Below, one piece after another: positions 11,445 to 21,711 of a stretch of DNA of 64,000 bases; within the stretch, counting starts at the first letter, position 1; the number at the start of each line of letters is the position of its first letter. The translations under genes and the position numbers were made by a program. The notes beneath the pieces were generated by a model. That model was not told the origin of the DNA. It did not search any database and saw only the letters and a list, made by a program, of their open reading frames with translations. The stretch comes from Synechococcus sp. CS-1325 (GTDB taxonomy: Bacteria; Cyanobacteriota; Cyanobacteriia; PCC-6307; Cyanobiaceae). The stretch is taken from contig JAHLYW010000025.1 in NCBI GenBank assembly GCA_025128135.1, positions 62,001 to 126,000 on the forward strand. Reading direction: 5' to 3'.

Positions 11445-13529
11445 TCAGGCGCTGTAGGCCTTGCGGGCCGGAATCGGATAGGGGATTCGCCGGTGCCGCA
11501 TCCGTTTCCAGACCCGCACGAAGGCCCGGATCACCAGCTCGAGTTCGCCGCGGCTGAGCCCGCTGTCGATCAGCTGGCCATCCAGGCGCCGGGCGTCGAT
11601 CAGGCGCCGCACCATCGCACTGGCCTCGGCCTCGGTGGTGCCTGGAGGCAGCGAGCGCAGGGCGGCCTCGCAGCCATCGGCCAGCATCAGGATGGCGGTT
11701 TCCCGTCGTTGCGGCCTCGGCCCCCGGTAGCGGAAGCGCTCTTCCGGCGTGGCGGGATCGCGCTCCCGGGCCTGGTGGAAGAAGTACCCCATCCGCAGGG
11801 TGCCCTGATGTTCGGGGATGAAATCGGCCAGAGGGCGGGGCAGGCGGTGCTGCCGGGCCAGCTTGATCCCCTCATCCACGTGGGCCTGCAGGACGGCGGC
11901 GCTGCCGAAGGGATCATCGAGCAGATCGTGGGGATTGGCTCCTTCCGACTGGTTCTCGATGAACCACTCCGGTGCGTGCAGCTTGCCGACATCGTGATAG
12001 AGGGAGCCGGTGCGGATCAGGTCCACATCGGCGTGGATCGCCCGGGCCCCCTCCTCGGCCAGACCGCAGATCATCAGGGTGTGCTCGAACGTGCCGGGGG
12101 CTTCCAGCGAAAGCCGCCGCAACAGGGGGCGTTGCAGATCGGCCAGTTCGAGCAGGCGAGCCTGGGTGATCAGACCGAAGAAGCTCTCCACCAGCGGGCT
12201 GAGCAGCAGGCCGGCCATCAGCAGACCGCCCATCAGCACCGCTTCCGCCACCAGCTCCCCGCCGCTCGGCGGCAGGCGGGTGCGGCCATGCATCAGGGCC
12301 ACCGCCTGGACGGTGAGCCACTGCAGCACCAGGGCACCACTGGGCAGCAGGATCGCGAGCTGCACCAGCTGGGCCCGGCTGCGTTGCCGTCCGGCCAGCA
12401 CCGCCGCCACCACCGCCACCACCGCTGCCACGATCAGCCGCACCTCGCTGTAGTCGTCGAGGGGCTCCGGCCAGAGCAGGCTGGCCGCCGCCAGCCAGGC
12501 CAGGCCGGCGTTGGTGCCCAACCCCTGGGCCAGCAACAGGGTGGCGGGAACCAGCAGGGCGAGCGGGCTGGCGGTGTTGCCCAGCCAGAGCTTGAACCCC
12601 TGCACCACCAGCAGCATGCCCAGCACCATCAGGGCCTGGCGCGGTTCGAGGTTGGTGCGGCGGCGGCGGGTGATCAGCACCACCAGGAGGGCGGCGGCCA
12701 GGGCTTCGAGGAAATGGGCCAGCCAGGCCCTCAGCAGGGGTCGCCGGTCGACCATGCCGAAGTAATCGAGAACGTCGTAGGCCTGGGGACTGATCGGTTC
12801 CCCCTGCCGGGTGATCAGGTCGCCTTGGTTCACCCGGATGCGGGGAATGCCCTGCTGGTTGAGCAGCTCTTCGATCAACCGCTGGCTGAGGCCGGCATCG
12901 TTGCGCAGATTGGTGCGGCCCTGCAGATTCACCGCCAGCAGGCGGCTGCCGAGACGAAGCCCCGGTTCCGGCAGTCCGGCCAGCTGCAGCCTGGCGGCTT
13001 TCTCAAGCTGGTGTCTCGCCACACTCCCCACCACCCCCTGGCTGAGCATCCGCTGCTGGGCCTGCCGGAGTTTCTGGTTCCAGGCGACGCGCTGGTCGTT
13101 GGTCTGGCCGATCAGCCAGGCCTGCTCGGCCGCCGAAAGATTGAGCGGTGCGACCCGGTCCTGGGCGGTGGCCGCCACCAGCTCCAGTTCCTGGAGCTGG
13201 CGCTCCAGCCGCTGCCTCAGCTCCAGATTGGCCTGGGGGTCCACCACCTGAACGGTGGTGCGGGTGCCCAGCTGGGAGCGACGTTGCTCAAGGGCCTCGC
13301 TGTCGAGGACGGTGGCGGAGCTGGGGGCCTGGGCACTGAACGGGGCGGGAATGCCGGGCCGCAGGATCGGCTCCACCAGCCAGGGCCAGCTGGAGAGCAG
13401 GGCCACCAGACAGCAGGCCAGCAGCACGGCCAGCCAGTCACGCCGTCGCCAGCAGTAGAGGGCCTGGCGCGGCGATTCGCGGCGCAGCCATTGCCTCCAG
13501 AGTTGTTTGGCGCGGGCGAAGCGCAGCAC
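11445..13529 (-). CDS. 7TM-HD family phosphodiesterase (PgpH-like)
   Basis: 694 aa in the architecture of PgpH: one N-terminal TM helix (about 34-53), an extracytoplasmic 7TMR-HDED domain (about 55-275, ending [19 protein letters not shown]), seven hydrophobic helices (about 285-470) and a C-terminal HD domain. HD residues are visible as [30 protein letters not shown] and [14 protein letters not shown]. PgpH enzymes hydrolyse cyclic di-AMP to pApA; the same role is likely here, affecting potassium and osmotic control. The reading frame ends 57 bp before the CbiX start on the same strand. Start at 13529 gives a basic cytosolic stretch before the first helix. Confidence 0.9.
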   Translation of the reverse strand: MLRFARAKQLWRQWLRRESPRQALYCWRRRDWLAVLLACCLVALLSSWPWLVEPILRPGIPAPFSAQAPSSATVLDSEALEQRRSQLGTRTTVQVVDPQANLELRQRLERQLQELELVAATAQDRVAPLNLSAAEQAWLIGQTNDQRVAWNQKLRQAQQRMLSQGVVGSVARHQLEKAARLQLAGLPEPGLRLGSRLLAVNLQGRTNLRNDAGLSQRLIEELLNQQGIPRIRVNQGDLITRQGEPISPQAYDVLDYFGMVDRRPLLRAWLAHFLEALAAALLVVLITRRRRTNLEPRQALMVLGMLLVVQGFKLWLGNTASPLALLVPATLLLAQGLGTNAGLAWLAAASLLWPEPLDDYSEVRLIVAAVVAVVAAVLAGRQRSRAQLVQLAILLPSGALVLQWLTVQAVALMHGRTRLPPSGGELVAEAVLMGGLLMAGLLLSPLVESFFGLITQARLLELADLQRPLLRRLSLEAPGTFEHTLMICGLAEEGARAIHADVDLIRTGSLYHDVGKLHAPEWFIENQSEGANPHDLLDDPFGSAAVLQAHVDEGIKLARQHRLPRPLADFIPEHQGTLRMGYFFHQARERDPATPEERFRYRGPRPQRRETAILMLADGCEAALRSLPPGTTEAEASAMVRRLIDARRLDGQLIDSGLSRGELELVIRAFVRVWKRMRHRRIPYPIPARKAYSA

Positions 13530-13585
13530 CGTTTTCGCATCTGAGCCTCAAAACGCTAGCGAGGCCGCCGGCGCCGACTGGTTCC

Positions 13586-14515
13586 ATGCTGGGGGGCAGC
13601 TCTGTGGACGCCGAAACGATGGCCCTGTCCCTTGATGGTCGCCGCCTGGCGGCGGAAGTGGAAGAGCGGCTCGCGGCGGTGATCAGCGGCAGGCTGGTCC
13701 GGGCGGGCCGCCCCCCCGGGCTGGCGGTGTTGCGGGTGGGCGATGACCCGGCCAGCGGGGTGTACGTGGCCAACAAGGAAAAGGCCTGCCGGCGGGTGGG
13801 GATCACCAACCAGGGCGATCACCTGCCGGCGGACACCACGCCGGAGCAGCTGCTCGCTGCGATCGAGCGGCTCAACGCCGACCCCGATGTGGATGGAATC
13901 CTGCTGCAGCTCCCCTTGCCGGCCGGCCTTGACGAGGGGCCGTTGCTGGCGGCGATCGACCCGGACAAGGACGCCGACGGCCTCCACAGCCTCAACCTCG
14001 GCCGACTGCTCAAGGGGGAGCCCGGCCCGCGCAGCTGCACCCCGGCCGGGGTGATGGCCCTGCTGCGTCGGGCCGGGATTCCCCTGGAGGGCCGCCGTGC
14101 CGTGGTGGTGGGGCGCAGCATCCTGGTGGGCAAGCCGATGGCGCTGATGCTCCAGGCGGCCAACGCCACCGTGACAGTGGCCCACTCCCGCAGCCGTGAC
14201 CTGGCCGCCCTCACCCGCACGGCGGAGCTGCTGGTGGTGGCGGCGGGTCGTCCGCGCCTGATCGGTGCCGAGCACGTGGCCCCTGGCGCCGTGGTGGTGG
14301 ATGTGGGCATCCACCGCCGCCCCGAGGGGGGTCTCTGCGGAGATGTGCGCTACGAGGACGTGGAGCCGATCGCGGCGGCGATCACGCCGGTACCCGGTGG
14401 TGTCGGGCCGATGACGGTGACCATGCTGCTGGTGAACACCGTGGTGGCCTGGTGCGCCCACACCACCCCGGCGGGCGCTCCACTTGACAATCCGTTGGCG
14501 GATCTGCTGCCCTGA
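13586..14515 (+). CDS. folD: Bifunctional methylene-tetrahydrofolate dehydrogenase/cyclohydrolase FolD
   Basis: 309 aa from the ATG at 13586; the ATG at 13619 gives 298 aa and fits the family N-terminus ([18 protein letters not shown]) better. Conserved signatures: [14 protein letters not shown] with the catalytic Lys, [23 protein letters not shown], and the NAD(P) fold [17 protein letters not shown], then [15 protein letters not shown]. Interconverts 5,10-methylene- and 10-formyl-THF. Divergent from the HD phosphodiesterase and about 50 bp upstream of crtE on the same strand. Confidence 0.97.
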   Translation: MLGGSSVDAETMALSLDGRRLAAEVEERLAAVISGRLVRAGRPPGLAVLRVGDDPASGVYVANKEKACRRVGITNQGDHLPADTTPEQLLAAIERLNADPDVDGILLQLPLPAGLDEGPLLAAIDPDKDADGLHSLNLGRLLKGEPGPRSCTPAGVMALLRRAGIPLEGRRAVVVGRSILVGKPMALMLQAANATVTVAHSRSRDLAALTRTAELLVVAAGRPRLIGAEHVAPGAVVVDVGIHRRPEGGLCGDVRYEDVEPIAAAITPVPGGVGPMTVTMLLVNTVVAWCAHTTPAGAPLDNPLADLLP

Positions 14516-14567
14516 GCCCACCGGAGCCCATCGGCCTGAGAGAATCCCGCCCAGCGCGCTGGTTCCC

Positions 14568-15470
14568 ATGGCCGTGACGGTGAGCACGACCTTTGATTTC
14601 GCCGCCTACCTCGAGGCGGCCCGCCGGCGGGTGGAAGTGGCCCTTGATGGCTCGCTGGCTGCCGAGCGGCCGGAATCGCTGCGGGAGGCGATGCGCTACT
14701 CCCTGCTGGCCGGCGGCAAGCGGCTGCGGCCGATCCTCTGCCTGGCGGCCTGCGAGCTGGCCGGGGGCGATTCCTCCCTGGCGATGCCGACGGCAGTGGC
14801 CCTGGAGATGGTCCACACCATGTCGCTGATCCATGACGACCTGCCGGCCATGGACAACGACGATCTGCGCCGCGGACGCCCCACCAACCACAAGGTGTTC
14901 GGCGAAGCCAATGCCATCCTTGCCGGCGACGCCCTGCTGACGCGTGCCTTCGAGATGGTGGCGTTGCGCAGCCCGGGTGTGGCGGCGGAGCGGCTGATCC
15001 AGGTGGTGGGGGAGCTTTCCCTGGCCGCCGGCGCGCCCGGGCTGGTGGGTGGCCAGGTGGTGGACCTGGAATGCGAGGCCAAGCAGGTCGACCTCGATAC
15101 CCTCGAATACATCCACCTCCACAAGACCGGCGCCCTGCTGCGGGCCTGTGTGCTCAGCGGTGCCCTGATCGCCGGCGCCCCCGACGATCTGCTGGGTGCC
15201 TTGCGCACCTACGCTCGCGGCATCGGCCTGGCCTTCCAGATCATCGACGACATCCTTGATCTCACCGCCAGCAGTGAAGTGCTCGGCAAGACCGCCGGCA
15301 AGGATCTGGCCGCCGACAAGACCACCTATCCCAAGCTGCTGGGCCTGGCGGAATCCCGCCGCCGCGCCGATGCCCTGGTGAGCGAGGCCAAGGCGGTGCT
15401 GCAGCCCTGGCAGGCCCAGGCCCAGCCCCTGCTTGCCCTGGCCGACTACATCACCAGCCGCGACCGATGA
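14568..15470 (+). CDS. crtE: Geranylgeranyl diphosphate synthase
   Basis: 300 aa. Trans-isoprenyl diphosphate synthase with first aspartate-rich motif [17 protein letters not shown] and second motif [11 protein letters not shown], plus [12 protein letters not shown] near the start. In cyanobacteria the GGPP made here feeds carotenoids, chlorophyll phytol and quinones. Residue spacing before the first DDxxD is that of the bacterial FPP/GGPP class, so chain length is inferred from the usual cyanobacterial context rather than seen. The stop overlaps the next ATG (ATGA at 15467-15470). Confidence 0.94.
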   Translation: MAVTVSTTFDFAAYLEAARRRVEVALDGSLAAERPESLREAMRYSLLAGGKRLRPILCLAACELAGGDSSLAMPTAVALEMVHTMSLIHDDLPAMDNDDLRRGRPTNHKVFGEANAILAGDALLTRAFEMVALRSPGVAAERLIQVVGELSLAAGAPGLVGGQVVDLECEAKQVDLDTLEYIHLHKTGALLRACVLSGALIAGAPDDLLGALRTYARGIGLAFQIIDDILDLTASSEVLGKTAGKDLAADKTTYPKLLGLAESRRRADALVSEAKAVLQPWQAQAQPLLALADYITSRDR

Positions 15471-16000
15471 ACGCCTTGCATCAGTTGCTCGCCAATGGCG
15501 TGCTGGCCTGGGCTCTGGCCGCCTGCGGCGTGGCCCAGTTCGGCAAGTTGCTGGTGGAGCTGGTCCGGCACCGCCGCTGGCGGCCGGCGGTGCTGGTGGA
15601 AACCGGCGGGATGCCATCGAGCCATTCCGCCCTGGTGACGGGCGCGGCGGCCGGGATCGGCTGGGTCATGGGCTTCGATGATCCGCTGTTCGCCTTCGCC
15701 GGCACGATCGCCTTCGTGGTCATGTACGACGCCAGCGGCGTCCGCCAGGCCGCCGGCCTGCAGGCACGCCGGCTGAACAGCCTGCCGCCCCAGCTCTGGC
15801 GGGAAGCGAGTGGAGCGGCAGCCGCCACCCAGCCCCAGCCGGAGCCCCAGCCGCAGCCCCTCAAGGAGAGCCTGGGCCACACCCGCCTGGAAGTGCTGGT
15901 GGGCAGCCTGATCGGTCCGGCGGTCGCCCTCAGCGGCCTCGCCCTGGCGGGCTCCCCCCTGCAGATCGCCCAGGGCCTGGGCTGGCTGCCGGCAGGGTGA
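15467..16000 (+). CDS. Divergent PAP2 family membrane protein
   Basis: 177 aa. DUF212/divergent PAP2 signature [40 protein letters not shown], and [18 protein letters not shown], with hydrophobic helices around residues 10-30, 55-85 and 145-165. A Pro/Gln-rich linker (about 117-128) is unusual. Possibly a phosphatase on a lipid diphosphate, which fits its coupling to crtE, but the family's activity is not established. Overlaps crtE by 4 bp and the downstream helicase start by 4 bp. Confidence 0.9.
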   Translation: MNALHQLLANGVLAWALAACGVAQFGKLLVELVRHRRWRPAVLVETGGMPSSHSALVTGAAAGIGWVMGFDDPLFAFAGTIAFVVMYDASGVRQAAGLQARRLNSLPPQLWREASGAAAATQPQPEPQPQPLKESLGHTRLEVLVGSLIGPAVALSGLALAGSPLQIAQGLGWLPAG

Positions 16001-17511
16001 GCGGGCCGGGCTTTGGAGCCGCGGTCTGCCTCACCGCCGGCCAGCAGCAAGCGGTGGAGGCCTTCGCCGCCTGGCTGGGTGACCCGGCCCAGCGGGGTGT
16101 CCCCTTCGTGCTGAGCGGCTATGCCGGCACGGGAAAAACCTTCCTCTCGATGGCCTTTCTGGCCAGGGTGGAGGCCGATGGCCTCTGCTGGACGGTGGTG
16201 GCTCCCACCCACAAGGCCGTCGGGGTGCTGCGCCACTCCCTCAACCTGGCCGGCCTGCGGCCCACCTGGCATCCATCCACCCTGCACCGGCTGCTGCGTC
16301 TCAAGCTGCGCCGCGAAGGGGGGCGGGAGGTGTGTGAAGAAACCGGCCAGACGGCGCTGGCCCTGGAGCATCTCGGCCTGGTGCTGATCGATGAGGCCTC
16401 GATGGTGGATGCGGCTCTGCTGCAGATCGCCCTGCAGGGCGCCCATCCCTATGGCACCCGCCTGGTGTTCGTGGGAGATCCGGCCCAGCTGCCTCCGGTC
16501 GGGGCCCCCTCCAGCCCCGTGTTCGACCTGCAGCGGGCCTGCTGCTGTTGTCTCACCGAGGTGGTGCGCCACCAGGGCCCGGTGCTGCGCCTGGCCACCG
16601 GTCTGCGGGAGCAGCGCCTGCCCTGTCGCCTGCCGCCCCTGCTGGCGCCGGTCCGCGAACCGGAGGGGGAGGTGGTGCTCACGGGCCGCGCCGACTGGCT
16701 GAAGGCTGCCCAGGCGGCCCTGCGCCGGGCCGCCGAGTGCGACAACCCCGACCAGGCCCGCATCCTCTGCTACACCAACCGTTCCCTGGAGCAGCTGGTG
16801 CCGCTGGCCCGCCGCGCCATCCATGGCGAGCTGGCCGATCAGCTGCCGGTGCTGCCGGGTGAGGTGCTGCTCACCCGGATGGCGGTGATGGCGCCGGCCT
16901 GCCCGAGGGGGGAGGAGTGCGGCGAGGAACCCGACCTGGTGCTGGCCTCCAACCGGGAGCTGGTGGTGCGGGATGTGACACCGGAGCGCTGTGACCTGGC
17001 CGACTTCGGCGTCAGCGATGGCGCCGTGATCGACACCCAGCTGGTGGAGGTGGAGAGCGGTGATGCCCAGCTGGCCCTGAGGCTGCTGCCACCAGCGGGA
17101 TCGGCGGGACGCCGTCAGCTGGAGGAGGTACTGGCCCGGTTGCGCGGCCAGGCCCTCGCGGCCGGCAAGCAGAACGGTCGCTCCCTCTGGCGCCGCTACT
17201 TCCTGGTGCGTGATGCCTTCGCCTCGCTCGGCCCGGCGGCGGTGCTCACCGTGCACCGCAGCCAGGGCAGCACATTCGGTGAGGTGTTCATCGATGCCGA
17301 TGTGTTCTGGCCCGGCGATCTGCTGTTGCGCCGTCAGCTGGTTTACGTGGCGGTCAGCCGCGCCCGCACGGCGGTGTGGATGGTGGCGGGAGGGGGCAAC
17401 GAAGCCGAGCGGCGCCTCTGGCAGGGGGAACTGGCAGGGGAAGCTGACGCTGGAACAGCTGCCGGACCGGACGCTGGAACCGATGGCGGGATCAGCCCAG
17501 CAGGCCCCTGA
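15997..17511 (+). CDS. RecD2-like DNA helicase, SF1B type
   Basis: 504 aa starting at a GTG that overlaps the previous stop. Walker A is LSGYAGTGKTFLS, Walker B is VLIDEASMVD, then motif III VFVGDPAQLPPVG, a linker LTEVVRHQ (motif IV region) and the C-terminal UvrD-like motif VLTVHRSQGSTFGEVFID and LVYVAVSRAR. This is the RecD/Pif1-like arrangement of an exonuclease-V-type ATPase helicase; role in DNA repair or recombination inferred. Last gene of the crtE operon; its 3' end overlaps the convergent transketolase gene by 20 bp. Confidence 0.9.
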   Translation: MSGPGFGAAVCLTAGQQQAVEAFAAWLGDPAQRGVPFVLSGYAGTGKTFLSMAFLARVEADGLCWTVVAPTHKAVGVLRHSLNLAGLRPTWHPSTLHRLLRLKLRREGGREVCEETGQTALALEHLGLVLIDEASMVDAALLQIALQGAHPYGTRLVFVGDPAQLPPVGAPSSPVFDLQRACCCCLTEVVRHQGPVLRLATGLREQRLPCRLPPLLAPVREPEGEVVLTGRADWLKAAQAALRRAAECDNPDQARILCYTNRSLEQLVPLARRAIHGELADQLPVLPGEVLLTRMAVMAPACPRGEECGEEPDLVLASNRELVVRDVTPERCDLADFGVSDGAVIDTQLVEVESGDAQLALRLLPPAGSAGRRQLEEVLARLRGQALAAGKQNGRSLWRRYFLVRDAFASLGPAAVLTVHRSQGSTFGEVFIDADVFWPGDLLLRRQLVYVAVSRARTAVWMVAGGGNEAERRLWQGELAGEADAGTAAGPDAGTDGGISPAGP

Positions 17512-19408
17512 CGTGGCTGATGATCCCGTCGGGATCGAGCCCCTGGTGGGGGAATTGCTCCCAGAGGCCGCCGCAGCCCTCCTTGTGGGTGCCCAGGTGG
17601 CCGTAGCGGGGGGTGAAGCCCCGCTCCAGCATCCAGGTGCCGTAGCGGCTGCCGAGGCCGGTGCGGCGGTTGAAGGATTCCACCACCAGCACGAAGGGGG
17701 AGGCGCCCGCTCTGGCGATCATCGCTTCATCCACCACATTGAGGGTGGGTTTGTTGATCAGACCCACGTCGAGCCCTTCAGCCCGCAGCCGCTCCACCGC
17801 ATCGAGGGCGCGGTAGAGGCACTCACCGAAGCTCACCACATAGCCGGCGCTGCCCTCGCGCACCAGCTCATCTTTGCCGCTCTCAAAGCTGTAGCCCTCG
17901 CCGTGCAGTTCGTTGCCGGCGGCATCAAGCAGATTGGGCACCTTCGAGCGGGTCGAGAAGATGAAGCGCAGGCCGGGATCAGCGAACACGGCCTTCACGC
18001 AGGCCTTCATCTGGGCCGCATCAGCCGGGAAATAGAGGCGGGTGCTGTCGTTCTCCTCCAGTCCGTTGTCGGCAAAGCAGTTATTGAGGCCGAAATGGCA
18101 GGTGTTGTCGGCCATGTCGTCGATGCCGGCATGGGAGAAGTGACTGAGCACATTGGCCCCATTCAGCCGCGCCATGGTGACCTCGGAGATGATCATCTCC
18201 AGGAAGGCGCTGAAGGTGGCGAAGATCCCCTGGCGGCCGGCCTCCATGCCGAATCCGGCGGCCGCGGAGAAGTTGGCACGCTCCATGATGCCGCCGCTCA
18301 CGAAGATCTCCGGATGGGCCTTGCGGATCTGGGTCAGGCCGCAGGAGCCCTCCAGGTCGCTGTCCACCACCAGCACGCTGTCCTTGCGGCTTTCAGGCGT
18401 CATGGCGCCCAGGATCTCCACCACCGCATCGCCGAACACGTTGCGGTTGGCCTCCAGCCGCTGGCCTGAACCGAGGAAGGTGGCGGGATTGGCGGGTTTG
18501 ACGATGCCCTTGAGATAGGTGGCGGCACCGTCCTGGCCGCGCTGTTCCAGGTAAGCGATCGCCAGGTCCACCGGGATCACGTCGTGGCCGTGGGTTGTGC
18601 CCTCCAGACCCTCGATTCCCACCGCCATCGGCCGCTTGTTGATCACCGCAACGGGGCCGTTCGTGCCCACGGCGCGGCAGAGGCGGCCATACAGATCGTC
18701 GAGGTCCTCACCGTCGCCGGTGAGAGTGGCGAGGCCATGGCCAGCGAGGGTGCGCTCCAGGTCGTAGCCGGGCTGGTACTGGGAGGGGTGGCCGGCGATC
18801 GTCACGTCGTTGTCATCGATCACCAGCTTCACGTTCAGCCCGTGGGCCACCGCGAAGCGGGCCGCCTCGGCGTCATCGCCCTCCTGCTGGGCGCCGTCGG
18901 AGCCGAGGCAGAACAGGGTCTTGCCGGGGTGGGCCAGGGCGACGCCGTTCACGAACGGCCAGAGGTGGCCGAGCCGGCCCGAGCTGAACTGCACGCCAGG
19001 GGTGAAACCCAGCTCCGGATGGCCCGGCAGCCTGGAGTGGGCGGCGCGGTACTGCAGCAGCGCCTCGGCCGGCAGCTCGCCCCGCAGCACGCTGATCAGG
19101 TACTGGGTGGCCACCCGGTGGCCGGCCTCATCGAAGAACACCGGCAGGAAACGGTCCGGCGCGCCACGGAAGAAGGCATCGAGGATCATCACCTCCGGCA
19201 CCGTGTCGAACGGCCCGCCGCTGTGCCCGCCCACGCCCCGGGCCGCACCAGTGGCCGTGAAGAAGATGATCGCGTCGCGGCAGAGCTGGATGTTGGCCTT
19301 CAGCGCCTCGCGCTGGCTGGCGCTCAGGCTGGGCTGATCCGGATGGAGGGCAAGCGGCTGGTAGGCGGCCAGATCGATCGGGAACGCGGTGGAAAGGGTG
19401 GCGGTCAT
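17492..19408 (-). CDS. Transketolase-like thiamine-diphosphate enzyme
   Basis: 638 aa from the ATG at 19408 (the frame is open upstream to 19456 but the additional residues are not conserved). The TPP-binding segment is GSDGAQQEGDD...VIDDNDVTIAG; the PYR half has VVDSDLEGSCGLTQI and GGIMERANFSAAAGFGMEAG with the catalytic Glu, then LSHFSHAGI. The C-terminal domain begins around 500. It differs from the canonical cyanobacterial Calvin-cycle TktA N-terminus, so I call it transketolase-like; donor and acceptor are unknown. Divergent from glgX over about 125 bp, suggesting joint control of carbon flow. Confidence 0.88.
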   Translation of the reverse strand: MTATLSTAFPIDLAAYQPLALHPDQPSLSASQREALKANIQLCRDAIIFFTATGAARGVGGHSGGPFDTVPEVMILDAFFRGAPDRFLPVFFDEAGHRVATQYLISVLRGELPAEALLQYRAAHSRLPGHPELGFTPGVQFSSGRLGHLWPFVNGVALAHPGKTLFCLGSDGAQQEGDDAEAARFAVAHGLNVKLVIDDNDVTIAGHPSQYQPGYDLERTLAGHGLATLTGDGEDLDDLYGRLCRAVGTNGPVAVINKRPMAVGIEGLEGTTHGHDVIPVDLAIAYLEQRGQDGAATYLKGIVKPANPATFLGSGQRLEANRNVFGDAVVEILGAMTPESRKDSVLVVDSDLEGSCGLTQIRKAHPEIFVSGGIMERANFSAAAGFGMEAGRQGIFATFSAFLEMIISEVTMARLNGANVLSHFSHAGIDDMADNTCHFGLNNCFADNGLEENDSTRLYFPADAAQMKACVKAVFADPGLRFIFSTRSKVPNLLDAAGNELHGEGYSFESGKDELVREGSAGYVVSFGECLYRALDAVERLRAEGLDVGLINKPTLNVVDEAMIARAGASPFVLVVESFNRRTGLGSRYGTWMLERGFTPRYGHLGTHKEGCGGLWEQFPHQGLDPDGIISHVRGLLG

Positions 19409-19533
19409 GGGTGGAGTTCTGGCCTCAAGGGGCCGTTGGGTGCACTTTGATCCCAACCTCAGCCGCTGCCGGTGTTGGAGGTCACCTGCCGGGGGGAGGA
19501 TGCTGCGGCAAGTCTCGCCGGTCGGCTGAAGCC

Positions 19534-21711
19534 ATGGGCGTGCTCTCGACCAGCAACCTCGCGACCAGCAACCCGGTCGGCAACGCGGTCGGCAACGGCA
19601 GCAGCGGCCGGCTCGGGGCCTCGGTGACGGCCACTGGGGTGAATTTCTGCCTTTATTCGAAACACGCCACCCGGGTCGAGCTGCTGCTCTTCGATCGCGT
19701 CGATGCCGCCGATCCCTGCCGGGTCGTGGAGCTTGACCCCGTGCGGCAGCGCACTTACCACTACTGGCATTGCCTGCTGGAGGGTCTGGGTCACGGCCAG
19801 ATCTACGGCTATCGGGTGCATGGCCCCTGGCAGCCCGAGCAGGGTCTGCGCTTCGATGGCCGCAACCTGCTGCTCGACCCCTACGGCCATGCGGTGGTCA
19901 CCCCACCGGGCTATGAACGCCAGGCGGGCCGCTCCAGCGGCTCCGGTCTGGCCACGGCGATGAAGAGCGTGGTCGCCGATCCCTCCCTCTACGACTGGGA
20001 AGGCGATGCCCCCCTGCGCCGCCCGCGCCGCGAGACGGTGGTGTACGAACTGCATGTGCGGGGCTTCACCAGGCACCCCAGCTCCGGGGTGGCAGCGGAG
20101 CGAGCCGGCACCTACGCCGGCCTGATCGAGAAGATCCCCTATCTGCAGGAGCTGGGCATCACGGCGGTGGAGCTGCTGCCGGTGTTCCAGTTCGATCGGC
20201 TCGATGCCCCTGAGGGCCACACGAACTACTGGGGGTATTCACCGATCTCGCTGTTCGCTCCCCACCACGGCTACAGCTCCCGCAGCGATCCGCTCGGGCC
20301 GCTCGATGAGTTCCGCGACATGGTGAAGGCCCTGCATCGAGCCGGCATCGAGGTGATCCTCGACGTGGTCTACAACCACACCGCTGAAGGGGATGGCAGC
20401 GGCCCCAGTTTCTGCTTCCGTGGCCTGGCCAATGAGGCCTATTACCTCCTCGATCCCGACGATCGAAGCCGCTATGCCGACTACAGCGGCACCGGCAACA
20501 GCTTCAACGCCAACAACCCGGTGGTGCGGCGGCTGATCCGCCACAGCCTGCGCTACTGGGTGCGGCACATGCATGTGGATGGGTTCCGCTTCGATCTCGC
20601 CTCGGTGCTGACCCGCGACGAGGAGGGTCGGCCGATGCCGCTTCCCCCCGTGCTCTGGGACATCGAGACCGATCCGCACCTGGCAGGCACGAAGCTGATC
20701 GCCGAGGCCTGGGATGCGGCCGGCCTGTATCAGGTGGGCAGCTTCATCGGCGACAGCTGGCAGGAATGGAACGGTCGTTTCCGCGATGACATGCGCCGTT
20801 TCCTCAAGGGGGATGCGGGCCAGGTGCGCAAAGCGGCGCTGCGGCTGCTGGGCAGCCCTGACCTCTACGGCAAGGAGGATCGGGAAGCGGAGCAGAGCGT
20901 CAATTTCATCACCTGCCACGACGGCTTCACCCTGGCTGATCTGGTGGCCTACAACGGCAAGCACAACGAAGCCAATGGCGAGGACAACCGCGATGGAGCC
21001 GACGACAACGCCAGCTGGAACTGCGGCAGCGAGGGGCCGAGCGCTGACCCCGAGGTGCTGGCCCTGCGCCAGCGGCAGATCCGCAACGCCCTGACCCTGC
21101 TGCTGCTGGCGGTCGGCACCCCCATGCTCACGATGGGGGATGAGGTGTGCCGAACCCAGCAGGGAAACAACAACCCCTACGGCCAGGACAACGCGATCAG
21201 CTGGTTCGACTGGACCCTGCTCGATCGTCACCCGGACATCCTCCGCTTCGTGAAGGAGCTGATCGCCCAGCGGATGCGGCGCGACATCGTTGTTAACCAG
21301 CGGCAGGTGAGCCTCAATGATCTGCTGCTGGGCCGGCGGATCGAATGGCATGGGGTGGCGGTGGGCCAGCCCGACTGGGGCGAATGCTCACGGTCGATCG
21401 CGGTGAGGATCACCAGTTATGACAACCGCTATCGGCTCCATGTGATCGCCAATGCCTACTGGGAGGCGCTCGATTTCGCCCTGCCGGCCGCCGATGGGGG
21501 CAGCAGCTGCTGGCGGCGCTGGATCGACACCAGCCTGCCGAGCCCGCAGGACATCGACGACTGGAGCCTGGCGTCGCCGGTGCCCACCAGCCATTACCGG
21601 GTGGCGGCCCGCTCGGTGGTGGTGCTGTTCGTGATTCTCGACGAGGATCCGCTCGCTGAGTTCGATGGCCGCTCCGGCCCCAACGGGCTCTTTTGCTTGC
21701 TGAATCCATGA
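19534..21711 (+). CDS. glgX: Glycogen debranching enzyme GlgX
   Basis: 725 aa, GH13 isoamylase-type. N-terminal carbohydrate-binding module up to about residue 150, then the barrel: VILDVVYNHTAEGDGSG (region I), MHVDGFRFDLASVLTR with the nucleophile Asp, LIAEAWDA with the acid Glu, and SVNFITCHDGFTLADLVAYN with the transition-state Asp. It cleaves alpha-1,6 branches of phosphorylase-limited glycogen. The ATG at 19534 is followed by a Ser/Asn/Gly-rich lead (NAVGNGSSGRLG) before the conserved part, so the first 25 residues may be unstructured. Stop overlaps the DnaJ-like start by 4 bp. Confidence 0.95.
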   Translation: MGVLSTSNLATSNPVGNAVGNGSSGRLGASVTATGVNFCLYSKHATRVELLLFDRVDAADPCRVVELDPVRQRTYHYWHCLLEGLGHGQIYGYRVHGPWQPEQGLRFDGRNLLLDPYGHAVVTPPGYERQAGRSSGSGLATAMKSVVADPSLYDWEGDAPLRRPRRETVVYELHVRGFTRHPSSGVAAERAGTYAGLIEKIPYLQELGITAVELLPVFQFDRLDAPEGHTNYWGYSPISLFAPHHGYSSRSDPLGPLDEFRDMVKALHRAGIEVILDVVYNHTAEGDGSGPSFCFRGLANEAYYLLDPDDRSRYADYSGTGNSFNANNPVVRRLIRHSLRYWVRHMHVDGFRFDLASVLTRDEEGRPMPLPPVLWDIETDPHLAGTKLIAEAWDAAGLYQVGSFIGDSWQEWNGRFRDDMRRFLKGDAGQVRKAALRLLGSPDLYGKEDREAEQSVNFITCHDGFTLADLVAYNGKHNEANGEDNRDGADDNASWNCGSEGPSADPEVLALRQRQIRNALTLLLLAVGTPMLTMGDEVCRTQQGNNNPYGQDNAISWFDWTLLDRHPDILRFVKELIAQRMRRDIVVNQRQVSLNDLLLGRRIEWHGVAVGQPDWGECSRSIAVRITSYDNRYRLHVIANAYWEALDFALPAADGGSSCWRRWIDTSLPSPQDIDDWSLASPVPTSHYRVAARSVVVLFVILDEDPLAEFDGRSGPNGLFCLLNP

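Noticed and set aside
11421..13544. 707-codon open frame on the plus strand
   Set aside because: Antisense to the 7TM-HD phosphodiesterase; composition dominated by Gly, Gln, His and Arg.
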